Shown here: in pieces, positions 15,935-24,927 of the stretch
Numbering within the stretch: the first letter of the stretch is position 1
Layout of the letters: the number at the start of each line of letters is the position of its first letter
NCBI GenBank assembly: GCA_002436085.1
Contig: DIXT01000004.1
Span: 1-53,035, forward strand
Direction of reading: 5' to 3'
Length of the DNA: 53,035 bases
Source of the DNA: Anaerolineaceae bacterium UBA6073
GTDB lineage: Bacteria > Chloroflexota > Anaerolineae > Anaerolineales > Anaerolineaceae
Position numbers and translations under genes: made by a program
Notes under the pieces: generated by a model
What the model saw: only the letters and a program-made list of their open reading frames with translations
What the model was told of the DNA's origin: nothing
The model's database searches: none

Positions 15935-16282
15935 TTCTTCCTCAATCCTTTTTGGCTTTCGGAGTGCTTTCCTATATATTATCATAATTATAATGTAGCC
16001 CATCCAAGGTCACTTCGCTGCGTACCCAAGGTGTCAGCTGTTTATTATCTATTGCGATCTCTGATGCATTGGATACAAAACCTCGTATCTTAATAATTCC
16101 GAAAAACTCACGTGAGAAATTGGAGGATAAAAATTCGAAAGACAGATTAGCTCCTCGTTTTGCCTGAATGCCAAGTCAGATTGGTTAATGTGATTTCGCA
16201 AAACGGTTTGCAACGAAGAATTCACTTCCATCACCAGGCGTTTCTTACGAGCCTGACTTTGCCGTGCTTCCACGCAAGGGCA
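15935..16282. other. Gene-free interval, relatively AT-rich
   Basis: About 350 bp between the NifU-like start and the stop of the DUF2974 gene. It is more AT-rich than its surroundings. A 74-codon minus-strand frame (16049-16273) is open but has no ribosome site or recognisable domain. An AT-rich -10-like TATAAT occurs on the minus strand near 15985-15992, before the NifU-like gene. I see no RNA gene. Confidence 0.4.
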
Positions 16283-17446
16283 TCAGGATGGCAGGCGCTT
16301 GCGCCCGAAGGTGCGGGTAATCAGGCTGCTGATGCTTTCCGTGATGGAGCTGCGCAAAACCTTCTGAATTTCGGAAAAGAAAGTTTCCAGCAAAGACTTC
16401 ATCAGCCCCTGTGTTTCGGGCTCCAACTGCTTGAATGTCGCGATCATGGCTTTGGCGTTGGCAAGCTTGTCCTGCGTAAACTCTTTCAACGTGCGTGCGC
16501 CGGTGGCTTCCAAAATCGTGAAGAGCACGGTAACGAAATCTTCGCGTTCCTCAAGAGAGACAGTATCCAGCCATTCCCGCAGTGCGGAGTTAAACTTCAG
16601 GCTGGCGGTGGAAAGGCCTTCCTGATACACAAAGGTCCGGCCGATAACTTCCCACGAGAAGGCGTTGTGCTGCATGAAACCGGTTTCATCGCTGTCGACC
16701 ACATGATAATGCCCGCTTTGATTCAAGAGCATGCCAACCACTGAAGATTTCGGCAGGAATGTGAGAATCTTATTCGCGACGCGTTGGTAGCCGGGGCTTT
16801 CAATTACAGCCCGCTGAAAGCCGGGGCCGTCGTTGTTGTACATCAGCAGGATGCTGGGCTGCATTTCAGAGGAGATGTTTGCGCCGGCAAACACAGCCAG
16901 GTTTCCGCCCTTGGAATGCCCGCCCAGGTAAAAGACGCCCGGCAGGTGCGACATCACCAGTTCAAGATACTCGACCGCGCTGCGCTGCGCCGGCACCACA
17001 TCGCGAAAGCTCATTTCCAGGTCTTCTTTCCATCCAACCAGGGTATCATCCGTGCCGCTGAAAGCGACAAAATGGGTTGTATCGTCGGTGGAGAAAACCA
17101 GGGCGGAGAATTGTTCAGCCTCGTCGAACGAAACCCGGTTGACGTAGTGCGACAGGCGCACATCCCGGTAGCGCGCGGAGCCTGCGCATTTTTCCAACAG
17201 CACGGGCAGGCGAGAGAAGAAGGTGCTGGTGATTGGAGCGGTTATCTGCTCCGGCATCTGCTTCAGCGTTTCGGCTGCGTCTGCCAGGGAAACAGAACCG
17301 GCTTCCTCGAGAGTCGGGACGGCGCCACCGAAATCCATATACGACAGCACGGAAAAAACCAGGTTGTCCACCTCGTTCAGGGGATCCCGTTGAAATTCCA
17401 GGTCTCCGCGCCAGTCAAGATAATCCAGAATGTTGGGCATTTGCAC
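16283..17446 (-). CDS. DUF2974 (Mbeg1-like) alpha/beta-hydrolase
   Basis: A 387-residue cytoplasmic protein of the DUF2974 family, related to class 3 lipases. The nucleophile elbow is GHSKGG (176-181, S178), preceded by the FVAFSGTDDT oxyanion-type block (126-135). The C-terminal third is helical and Lys/Glu-rich. There is no signal peptide. Family members in Firmicutes and Chloroflexota are widespread but their substrates are not established. Transcribed alone; the second in-frame ATG (residue 3) is an equally possible start. Confidence 0.82.
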   Translation of the reverse strand: MQMPNILDYLDWRGDLEFQRDPLNEVDNLVFSVLSYMDFGGAVPTLEEAGSVSLADAAETLKQMPEQITAPITSTFFSRLPVLLEKCAGSARYRDVRLSHYVNRVSFDEAEQFSALVFSTDDTTHFVAFSGTDDTLVGWKEDLEMSFRDVVPAQRSAVEYLELVMSHLPGVFYLGGHSKGGNLAVFAGANISSEMQPSILLMYNNDGPGFQRAVIESPGYQRVANKILTFLPKSSVVGMLLNQSGHYHVVDSDETGFMQHNAFSWEVIGRTFVYQEGLSTASLKFNSALREWLDTVSLEEREDFVTVLFTILEATGARTLKEFTQDKLANAKAMIATFKQLEPETQGLMKSLLETFFSEIQKVLRSSITESISSLITRTFGRKRLPS

Positions 17447-17564
17447 TCCTGTCCGAAATTAAATTGTACATTATTTTGGGGGCTTAGTCTGCAAAAAGCG
17501 CAGCGCTGAAACATCCCTCTTTCCTAAGGGGATTTTACACGCTTTAGGCGCTGAAAATCAACTC

Positions 17565-17592
17565 TTGACTAATTAGACATTTAGCTAATAAT
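17565..17592 (+). promoter_or_regulatory. Promoter with small palindromes before the ArsR-type gene
   Basis: TTGACT (17565-17570), 16-nt spacer, AATAAT (17587-17592). Two 8-bp palindromes, CTAATTAG (17569-17576) and TTAGCTAA (17581-17588), fall in the spacer and may be operator half sites for the regulator encoded downstream. Confidence 0.5.
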
Positions 17593-17623
17593 TAAGATAA
17601 ACATCTATTAAGGACAGGGTATT

Positions 17624-18679
17624 ATGCCTTCACAATATACCAAGTTGCATTGGGATCTGGGTACAGCTTACGACTTGTTTGTCAGCCAGATCGCTATCTA
17701 CGAACCTGATCGGGTCGGGTTGCGTGCTTCCTGGGCTGCTGGCGTTCGGTCCAGGCTAGCATTGGAAGACCGTCAGGTGTTAGAAAACTTCTGGCAGGTA
17801 TATTTTCTTCCTCTGCACTTAATTTTTAAAACTCCAGCTCCAAAAGATACCGCCGCGATGCTCGGGTTTCTTGAGACGATACCAGCGGAAAAGCGCCTGG
17901 AAGCTCTCACGCTGCGCCACGAGACTCCGAAGGATGTTCAGGAAGTTTTCTGCGGAACGACCAGCCGCAACAAGTGGACGCACACAGAGAAGGAGCTCAT
18001 TAGCGCGTATTATGCCAGGAATCGCAGGAACCTGCCCCCTACGTTGCTGGAACTGGTATATAACAACTGGGCGCACAGGGAGCTATATGGGCACCACTAT
18101 TTACACGCGCTGAAAGCCTATGCGGAGTCTTTCTTCTTCGAGGAAGAACATCGTATTTTGCCGGCGCTTCGCCAAGGGCTCTCGCACGCCCAAATGCGCG
18201 CCGGCACACTTCCACTGACGGCAATGCTGGAAGAACTCTCATCGGGCGTGCGTTGGGCGGAAATTGCCGCCGCGCAAAAGCTCTATCTCGCGCCTTCATT
18301 TTGGGGCGCGCCCTTCCTGTTCACTGAGGAGCTCAATGCCAGCACAATCCTGGTGGTCTTTGGAGCCAGACCGGATGATATGGCGCTTATTCCGGGAGAC
18401 ATTGTGCCGGACAACCTGCTGCGCGGCCTGAAGGCGCTGGCGGAACCTACCCGGCTGCGCATTTTGCGCACCCTCGCGCACACCCCGCAGACCGCGGCGC
18501 ATCTTTCCCGCGTGCTGCGCCTGCGCCCGCCCACCGTAAACCACCATCTGATGGAACTGCGCATGGCCGGCATGGTGCAAGTTATCATCTCTTTAGAAGG
18601 CGACCGCTACTACGCTACCCGCTTTGAAGGTTTTGAAACGACACAGGACCTGCTGAGTCGTTTTGTCAACGAAGAGTAA
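17624..18679 (+). CDS. ArsR-type helix-turn-helix regulator with long N-terminal domain
   Basis: A 351-residue regulator. Residues about 265-335 form a winged helix of the ArsR class (LKALAEPTRLRILRTLAH, then LRLRPPTVNHHLMELRMAG). The first 260 residues are a helical domain of the type found in large ArsR-like proteins (DUF5937-like), which probably senses a ligand. No metal-binding Cys pair is visible in the winged helix. The MFS transporter gene starts 4 nt after its stop codon, so the pair likely forms a sensor-transporter operon. Confidence 0.82.
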   Translation: MPSQYTKLHWDLGTAYDLFVSQIAIYEPDRVGLRASWAAGVRSRLALEDRQVLENFWQVYFLPLHLIFKTPAPKDTAAMLGFLETIPAEKRLEALTLRHETPKDVQEVFCGTTSRNKWTHTEKELISAYYARNRRNLPPTLLELVYNNWAHRELYGHHYLHALKAYAESFFFEEEHRILPALRQGLSHAQMRAGTLPLTAMLEELSSGVRWAEIAAAQKLYLAPSFWGAPFLFTEELNASTILVVFGARPDDMALIPGDIVPDNLLRGLKALAEPTRLRILRTLAHTPQTAAHLSRVLRLRPPTVNHHLMELRMAGMVQVIISLEGDRYYATRFEGFETTQDLLSRFVNEE

Positions 18680-18683
18680 AGTG

Positions 18684-19979
18684 ATGCCTTCCAAAACTTC
18701 AAGCGGAAAGCGGGTCCGTTCCGTATTACGGACGTATCTCGCGCGCATAGAGGCATTCAGCCCGAACGCGCGCAAGTACTTGATTGGCATCATGATTTAT
18801 GGGGCCGCCATTGGGATTTATCAGCTCCTGTTCAACTTTTACGTGCTCAGCCTGGGGTACAACGAGGCGGTGCTTGGCAATCTGGTGACCGCCCGCAGCG
18901 CGACTACCCTGATTGTGGCTCTGCCAGTTGGATATCTGGCAGACCGCATCGGCAAGAAGCTCGCGCTTATTATTGGGCAGGGGGCGGTTGGCGCGGCAAT
19001 TCTGCTGATGATTTTGTTCCCTTCGCTGCCGATGTTTCTGCTGATGAACATCGTGATCGGCTTTGCCCAGTCGCTCGCGGCAGTCGCGATGGGACCCTTC
19101 CTGATGGAGAACAGCGGGGAATTGGAGCGCACTTACCTGTTCAGTTTCAGCTCCGGGCTGCGCATGACTGCAGTCTCAATTGGCGAGTGGGTGGGCGGCT
19201 TTCTGCCCACCTGGATTGGCAGGAGCCTGAATGCAATGCCCACCAGCGCGCAAGCTTACAGCGGCGCGCTGGCGCTGGTTACCCTCGGAGTGGCTTTTTC
19301 ACTTTTCCCCACTTTTCTTATTCGTCAGCGAAAACTTACCCGCTCTGAACGCGCGTCATTCGCTCCGCTTTCTTATATGCGCCGTAATCCCGGGAAATTG
19401 ACCCGTCTGATTCTGCCATTGCTGATTACTTCTGTCGGGGCAGGCATGATTATGCCTTTCATGAACGTGTTTTTCCGCAACGTGCATAAACTTTCGGATG
19501 CTTCCATCGGGATTCTGTTTGCGTGGGGCTCCCTGGCGATGGGCATCGGTCTGCTCTTGGCGCCGTTTCTGGCGGAGCGCTTCGGGAAGATTCGAGTGGT
19601 AGTGGCGAGCCAGGGCTTGTCCATACCGTTTCTGGCACTGCTTGGCTTCTCGCCGCTGTTCCCTGTGGCAGCGGTGGCGTACTATGTGCGCCTGGTGCTG
19701 ATGAATATGAGCGGTCCGGTCTATACCACCTTTACAATGGAAAATGTGGACCCGGAGTCGCGCGCGATGGTCGCCAGCCTTTCCACTATGGCGAGCAATT
19801 TTGGCTGGGCTTTCAGCCCCACGGTCAGCGGGTATTTTCAGGTGAACTACGGCTTTGGTCCGTCTTTCGCGGTCACCATTCTGTTTTATATCGTTTCAGT
19901 CGTGTTGTATTATGTTTGGTTTTGGGGAAAGAAAAGGCCGACGGCTGGGGAAGAAGGCACTGCAGTTCCCTTGGTATAG
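18684..19979 (+). CDS. MFS transporter
   Basis: A 431-residue major facilitator with about 12 hydrophobic segments. The motif A-like loop ADRIGKK (between helices 2 and 3) is clear, and a long cytoplasmic loop separates the two halves (around RQRKLTRSERAS). It fits drug- or sugar-efflux type MFS proteins; the substrate is unknown. ATG 18684 lies 4 nt after the regulator stop; a TTG inside the regulator's last codons would give a longer form. Likely regulated by the ArsR-type protein in the same operon. Confidence 0.85.
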   Translation: MPSKTSSGKRVRSVLRTYLARIEAFSPNARKYLIGIMIYGAAIGIYQLLFNFYVLSLGYNEAVLGNLVTARSATTLIVALPVGYLADRIGKKLALIIGQGAVGAAILLMILFPSLPMFLLMNIVIGFAQSLAAVAMGPFLMENSGELERTYLFSFSSGLRMTAVSIGEWVGGFLPTWIGRSLNAMPTSAQAYSGALALVTLGVAFSLFPTFLIRQRKLTRSERASFAPLSYMRRNPGKLTRLILPLLITSVGAGMIMPFMNVFFRNVHKLSDASIGILFAWGSLAMGIGLLLAPFLAERFGKIRVVVASQGLSIPFLALLGFSPLFPVAAVAYYVRLVLMNMSGPVYTTFTMENVDPESRAMVASLSTMASNFGWAFSPTVSGYFQVNYGFGPSFAVTILFYIVSVVLYYVWFWGKKRPTAGEEGTAVPLV

Positions 19980-20244
19980 ATCTGAGAGGGTAATCTATTC
20001 TGACTACCCACCCGTGCCTCATGGGCCGTTGAGCGACACCGCCTCACGGTTACGGTGTACCTTTCTTTTTGGTCTGCTGCGAGACCCTTTGCTGCCAGGG
20101 CTGAATGATTCAGCATGCCAATTATCTGCAAAGGGTCGTGGCAGTCTGTCTTTAATATCCTCAAAAAACTGAAGCGGCTTGGACGGTTGCGCAAGGCAGA
20201 GAGGGAGATTGTTTCACTTCGGCCTGTACCCTTCAGGGTATCGT

Positions 20245-20534
20245 AATGACAAATCGTGCCGCCGCCGTCGCTCACTGGGCACCCTGTCTCCGGTCACTGC
20301 GGACTCTGCTCTACGGTCACTGCGAGACCCTTTGCCGCCGTCTATGGAATATTCCGTATGCCAATTATCGGCAAAGGGTCGTGGCAGTCTGCCTTTCTTT
20401 AGTTGGATAGTTCAGAGCCCCAGTAGTGACGAAACGCATTTTAGACCCAGGCGGGAAATAATCTGATTTTATCTTGCAACATCCGCGTTAACTTAATAGC
20501 CAAAAGACACAGGCAGATTGCCGCGCCCCCTTCC
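20245..20534. repeat. 290-bp direct repeat, copy 1
   Basis: Nearly identical to 20716-21005 (offset 471). Each copy contains one 55-bp hairpin; the hairpin core differs between the copies while the flanks match closely. Confidence 0.85.
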
Positions 20535-20715
20535 TGTTGTCATGGCTTTCAGGTAATTTATGCTGTGGGGGCTCGCAACGACGAAGCGCACGTCACCGCG
20601 AGACACAAAGCAATGCCCAAAAGGCACGGCGTCTTCCAGCTGATGTAAAAGGCAGATTGCCGCGCCCCCTTCCTGTTGTTTCTGCTTTCGCTTTATGCTC
20701 GCAGCGGGGGCTCGC

Positions 20716-21005
20716 AATGACGAATCGTGCCGCCGCCGTCGCTCACTGGGCACCCTGTCTCCGGTCAATGCGGACTTTGTTCTCCGGTCACTGCGAGACC
20801 CTTTGCCGCCAGGGCTGAATGATTCAGTATGCTATTTATCGGCAAAGGGTCGTGGCAGTCTGCCTTTCTTTAGTTGGATAGTTCAGAGCCTCAGTAGTGA
20901 CGAAACGTATTTTAGACCCATGCGGGAAATAATCTGATTTTATCTTGCAACATCCGCGTTAACTTAATTGCCAAAAGACAAAGGCAGATTGCCGCGCCCC
21001 CTTCC
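20716..21005. repeat. 290-bp direct repeat, copy 2
   Basis: Partner of 20245-20534. It ends in the phrase GGCAGATTGCCGCGCCCCCT, which recurs through the region and marks the border between repeat blocks. Confidence 0.85.
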
Positions 21006-21275
21006 GGTACTTCCGGGTCTCGTGCAGTCCCATCTGCGGGGTCTCGCCACGCCGAAACGCACGTCACCGCGTAAATCACCTCACGGATATTGCGTACCCT
21101 ATCTTAAGGTCACTGCGAAACCCTTTGCCAGCGGGACTGTTGGCTCCGGGATTGTAATGCCTGGCAAAGGGTTGTGGCAGTCCGCATTAATATCTGCTGG
21201 TGCCAAGGGCTTGACATTGGATATGTGTCGGTCTCTATTGAGAATTAAGGCAAAAGGCAGATTGCCGCAACGAAG

Positions 21276-22108
21276 CGCACGTCACCGCGAGGAACGCAGC
21301 GGTCTCCCTGTTGGCACAGCCCGAGCTCTCTGCTTGCTGCCAGTGGTAGGTTGGGTGGAGCGGCATCGGGTCGTTATTAAGCAATAAAATTAATGAAGCG
21401 AAACCCAACAAAATGCAGTAGGCGGGGATATGTCAGGGTTGGGTTGCGCTCCTGCGTCGCTGCACCCAACCTACGACTACTCGATACAAGATTCACAGGC
21501 AGATTGCCGCGCCCCCTTCCGGTACTTCCGGGTCTCGCGCAGTCCCAGCAGCGGGGGCTCGCAACGACGAAACGCACGTCACCGCGAGGAACGAAGCGGT
21601 CTCCCTATTGGCACAGCCCGAGCTCTCTGCTTGCTGCCAGTGGTAGGTTGGGTGGAGCGGCATCGGGTCGTTATCATGTAGTTATATTTACGAAGCGAAA
21701 CCCAACAAAATGCAGTGGGCGGGGATATGTCAGTGTTGGGTTGCGCTCCTGCGTCGCTGCACCCAACCTACGACTACTCAATACAAGATTCACAGGCAGA
21801 TTGCCGCGCCCCCTTCCTGTACTTCCGGCTCTCGTGCAGTCCCATCAGCGGGGTCTCGCCACGACGAACCGCACGTCACCACGAGGAATGAAGCGGTCTC
21901 CCTGTTGGCACAGCCCGAGCTTTCTGCTTGCTGCCAGTGGTAGGTTGGGTGGAGCGTCATCGGGTTGTTATCATGTAGTTATATTTACGAAGCGAAACCC
22001 AACAAAATGCAGTAGGCGGTTCATGTCAGTGTTGGGTTGCGCTCCTGCGTCGCTGCACCCAACCTACAACTACTCAATGCCAGATTCACAGACAGATTGC
22101 CGCGCCAT
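21276..22108. repeat. 297-bp tandem array, 2.8 units
   Basis: Units start at 21276, 21573 and 21870, an exact 297-bp period. Each contains a GTCACCGCGAGGAA phrase, a 64-bp REP-like hairpin (21346-21409, 21643-21706, 21940-22003) and a facing 37-bp REP of the GTTGGGTTGCGCTCC type. Units differ by scattered substitutions, mostly inside hairpin cores. Confidence 0.88.
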
Positions 22109-22253
22109 TTTGCCTAATAGTCTTCAGTTACTATTATCCAACGGCTGGCTAAATGGCGCGCAAAGACGACTCAATTTTTCGGTGGGCAGCTTAGGGATTT
22201 ATCAGGCCTGAAGAAGGAAAGGCGACGACTGCGGAATATAACACGGCAGTGCG

Positions 22254-23834
22254 TTAAGGGTCCCGCCTGATTTCAGAGGCAGGGTCGCGGGTCGCGCTGG
22301 AGACAACCGTCTCGCCGTTTCGAATCAACCAACCGCCGTAGCTGGATACCCCGGCATAAGCCTGCCAGCCGTCCAATATAAACGGAAGCGGGCCTTCCGC
22401 AGCAATCCATTCACCATTGTATTTGCGGGCAATATGCAGGTGCGTGCCGGTGGAGACGCCGCCCTCACAGGATGGGTGCCCAAGCGGCGCGTCCGCTTCC
22501 ACCCATGTGCCGACCGCCACCCTTTCCTCCGGAGCCAGGTGCAGATAGAGAATAACCCAGCCAGTGCCCTCATCGCCGTCCCCGTCCAGGTCCAGCGCCA
22601 CCGCGCCGCGCTGGCTGCGCACCACCAGACCAGCTGCGGAAGCGCTGGCCCATGTGGAAGAGAGATAGCAGCCGCGTTCGCCGGTGCGTGGGGCAAAATC
22701 CAGGGCGCCGCGCGGCGTGCCAGCCTGCCAGCTGATATGCGGACCCGAAGTGAGGCCCCAGGTGAGCCCCGGCAGGAATGGCAGACTGAGTGTGGGCTGG
22801 CTGATGCCGGCCGGCATTAAGGCGCCTTGCAGGGCAGCCCGCGCCCACGGTTCCCCGAAGAGGCGGGTGTAGAGCGCAAGAAATCCTTGCTGCCCGTAAA
22901 GCGCGTCCCAGAATAGGTCTGGTGTATACAGGGCGGCGAACAGGTTTTGGATACCCACGCTGCCTGCGTTCAAAGCCGGGTGGATGGGCGCCTCGCTGTC
23001 GTCCCGGAAAGTCAGATGGTCCAGCGTACCCAGGCGCCAGCCGTAGTAACCCTGACCAAGCACGCGCGCGGTAACGGTCAGCTCGTCGTACAAGCCCGTG
23101 ACTTTAGGCGCGTAGTACCCGATCGGGTACTGATACTCTTCAAGGTCCTGCGGGAATGAAAACAGCCAGCCCGAACGGTACTCCACCAGCGCCAGCAGCA
23201 GGCGCGGATTGATCGAATTTTCAACCGCCACCAGGCGGATGATCTCCGCGGCGGACATGCGCTGCCCGGAAATATACTGGTGGTAACCCGCCAGGTAGCC
23301 TGCACCCTGTTCAATCCAAGCCTCCAGGTCCTGGCTGCCGCTGCCCTGTGAAAACAGGATATCGGCATCCGGCAGGGCAAGCTGTGGGTAAGCGGGCTCC
23401 GCTGGGAAATTATCCGGGATCAGAATAGGCGTGCCCACCGGCAGCAGCTCCTGTTCATCCAACGCGAGCGGCAGCTGAAGCTCAGACGGGCGCGCAAGAA
23501 AATGGCTGGCAACCGCAGCCAGAGTATCCCCGGACTGGGAGTAGTACAGGCGCATGCCCTCTGGCACCGGCATGTCCAGCGTGGCGGTCGGCGTCAAGAC
23601 CGGCAGCTGCGGTGGAACCGGCTCAGGGCTTGTCAGGGAGGGCGGGGTCTGCAAAGGCGCGGGCTCTTCCCGGAAAAGCGGGGTTGGGCTGGGGTAAGTG
23701 CCCGCTGCCTGGGTTTGGCGGGCGGAAATTTGCGTGGCGGTGGCAGGATCTAGCGCCGCTGAAGGCAGGTTGCAGCCGCTCAGCAGCCCGAGCACTGCCA
23801 GCCAAAGCAGGAGCGGGGTTTTGCACTGGGACAA
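22254..23834 (-). CDS. LysM/M23-type lipoprotein (peptidoglycan-associated)
   Basis: A 526-residue lipoprotein. From TTG 23834 it begins with a short hydrophobic signal ending in the lipobox LLSGC. A Pro/Thr linker, a LysM-like segment (YYSQSGDTLAAVASHFL) and a central helical domain follow. The C-terminal domain resembles M23 peptidases (GALDFAP for the Asp ligand, GTHLH for the HxH pair), though the usual first His is not obvious. It is likely a surface cell-wall hydrolase or binder. TTG is preferred because GAGAG precedes it and it yields an ideal lipobox position; ATG 23879 is an alternative. The TTG lies 7 nt after the methyltransferase stop, so the two are probably co-transcribed. Confidence 0.8.
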   Translation of the reverse strand: MSQCKTPLLLWLAVLGLLSGCNLPSAALDPATATQISARQTQAAGTYPSPTPLFREEPAPLQTPPSLTSPEPVPPQLPVLTPTATLDMPVPEGMRLYYSQSGDTLAAVASHFLARPSELQLPLALDEQELLPVGTPILIPDNFPAEPAYPQLALPDADILFSQGSGSQDLEAWIEQGAGYLAGYHQYISGQRMSAAEIIRLVAVENSINPRLLLALVEYRSGWLFSFPQDLEEYQYPIGYYAPKVTGLYDELTVTARVLGQGYYGWRLGTLDHLTFRDDSEAPIHPALNAGSVGIQNLFAALYTPDLFWDALYGQQGFLALYTRLFGEPWARAALQGALMPAGISQPTLSLPFLPGLTWGLTSGPHISWQAGTPRGALDFAPRTGERGCYLSSTWASASAAGLVVRSQRGAVALDLDGDGDEGTGWVILYLHLAPEERVAVGTWVEADAPLGHPSCEGGVSTGTHLHIARKYNGEWIAAEGPLPFILDGWQAYAGVSSYGGWLIRNGETVVSSATRDPASEIRRDP

Positions 23835-23841
23835 AGTACTC

Positions 23842-24747
23842 TCAGGCTTCCGGGTTGATCCGGAATTCGTGGATGCCATCCGCGTATGACCAATAATGAC
23901 CGCACTGCGGGCAGCTTTGGGACTGTTCCACATTGGGCAGCGCGCTGCCGCAGGCCGGGCAGGCGAAAAAGCTGCCTTGCGCGGGGATGGGCGAAGCGCC
24001 AAGAGCCTCGGCAAGCGTCCAGATGCTGGGGGCGTACTGCGCAAAGGCGCCGGTCCACTGCCAGGCGGAATCCAACGCGACCAAGGCTTTGAGGGGCACA
24101 TGCCGCTTGAGCCAGGCAACCCGAAATTGGGACACATTCAGCTGCTTTTCAATGCTAAAGCGGCTTTCTTTCAACAGCCGCCGGATTGTTTTGGGATGAA
24201 AGTCAAAATTCAACTCCGCAAACTCCACCTGCTCCGGCGAAAAGGGGTTCCACTTCTGACGGCCGGAAAGATAGCGCAGGATGGACTTGAGGTTGCGTTT
24301 GTTGGCGAATTCCAGCAGGAACTGCGCGTCCTGGCTCAATGCCCGCCGGACGCTCGCAAGAGCCAGGCCGGGCTGCGCCATGTGGTGCAGGGTGCGAATC
24401 ATGGTGGCGCTGTCGAAAAGGCCGTCCACAAAGGGGAGTTTGTAGATATCCGCGGCAATGAAAAGGTAACGCGGGTCATCGCCCAGCCGCTCGCGCGCCT
24501 GCAGCAGCTGCGTGCGGGAATAATCCAGCAAGACGACGCGTTCAAAGCCGGTGTAGCGCGGGGTGTTGCGCCCGGCGCCAGCGCCAAGTTCCAGCAGAAG
24601 CTTGCCCGGTTTGGTCAGCAGCCGCTTCAGGGCGATTTGTTCGACCGCGTCTTCGTAGGCACGTTCGCCGGAATCCCAGAAGGTGCGCTGATAGTCAGAG
24701 CCCTCGTAAGAACAAACTGGTGGCGTTTCGGTAGATTTCGTGTTCAT
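23842..24747 (-). CDS. SAM methyltransferase with C-terminal zinc ribbon
   Basis: A 301-residue class I methyltransferase. Motif I is LLLELGAGAGRNTPRY, the acidic strand end is VVLLDYS, and MIRTLHHM is the post-motif. The C-terminus has a zinc ribbon of two pairs, CPACG (about 264-268) and CPQCG (about 280-284), resembling Trm112-like or rRNA-methyltransferase ribbons, so a nucleic acid or protein substrate is possible. It starts 13 nt past the 3' end of the SRP RNA on the same strand, and may be read from the SRP promoter. Confidence 0.82.
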   Translation of the reverse strand: MNTKSTETPPVCSYEGSDYQRTFWDSGERAYEDAVEQIALKRLLTKPGKLLLELGAGAGRNTPRYTGFERVVLLDYSRTQLLQARERLGDDPRYLFIAADIYKLPFVDGLFDSATMIRTLHHMAQPGLALASVRRALSQDAQFLLEFANKRNLKSILRYLSGRQKWNPFSPEQVEFAELNFDFHPKTIRRLLKESRFSIEKQLNVSQFRVAWLKRHVPLKALVALDSAWQWTGAFAQYAPSIWTLAEALGASPIPAQGSFFACPACGSALPNVEQSQSCPQCGHYWSYADGIHEFRINPEA

Positions 24748-24760
24748 TGCGAATTAAAAG

Positions 24761-24868
24761 CGTACGGGCAGGTTTGCCGGCAACACCCGAAGCAACCTCC
24801 TTACCGCTGCTTCCTCTCGGACCTGACGGGGTTCGCAGGGCTCCGCCGCGCCGGTCCCGCCCGGACGC
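24761..24868 (-). ncRNA. ffs: Signal recognition particle RNA, small bacterial type
   Basis: On the minus strand the apical domain GTCAGGTCCGAGAGGAAGCA matches the universal SRP loop (GTCAGGTCC, a GNRA tetraloop GAGA, GGAAGCAGC). Flanking segments pair (ACCGGC with GCCGGC, CGGGCGGG with CCTGCCCG) to give one long hairpin of about 108 nt. It is followed by TTTT. A consensus promoter ends 7 nt upstream. Confidence 0.93.
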
Positions 24869-24874
24869 AAAATA

Positions 24875-24903
24875 AGCATAACCGAGACAGGCAGGGCTGT
24901 CAA
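24875..24903 (-). promoter_or_regulatory. Promoter of the SRP RNA
   Basis: On the minus strand, TTGACA (24898-24903), 17-nt spacer, TATGCT (24875-24880). Predicted start near 24868, matching the 5' end of the SRP fold. Confidence 0.82.
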
Positions 24904-24927
24904 CTAAAAGGGATAGCAGAGGCGGGC

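Larger units (their letters stand above)
20083..21173. repeat. Four 55-bp hairpins, conserved stem and variable core
   Basis: Copies at 20083-20137, 20326-20380, 20797-20851 and 21119-21173. Each has 11-nt arms (consensus GACCCTTTGCC / GGCAAAGGGTC) and exactly 33 nt between them. All are preceded by CTGCGA and followed by GTGGCAGT. Copy 4 changes the outer pair G-C to A-T on both arms. Cores of copies 1 and 3 are alike, copy 2 swaps the central palindrome, copy 4 is unrelated. Confidence 0.85.
19980..22253. repeat. Gene-free repeat region, about 2.3 kb
   Basis: No convincing gene. The space is filled with direct duplications, a 297-bp tandem array and several hairpin families, listed separately. 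Open frames here are repeat translations. The last 150 bp before the M23 gene contain a perfect 10-bp inverted repeat (CGCGCCATTT 22101-22110 / AAATGGCGCG 22151-22160). Confidence 0.85.

Noticed and set aside
16049..16273. A 74-codon minus-strand frame
   Set aside because: No ribosome site, no recognisable domain and no coupling to neighbours; AT-rich noncoding DNA is more likely, though a remnant of a gene is possible.
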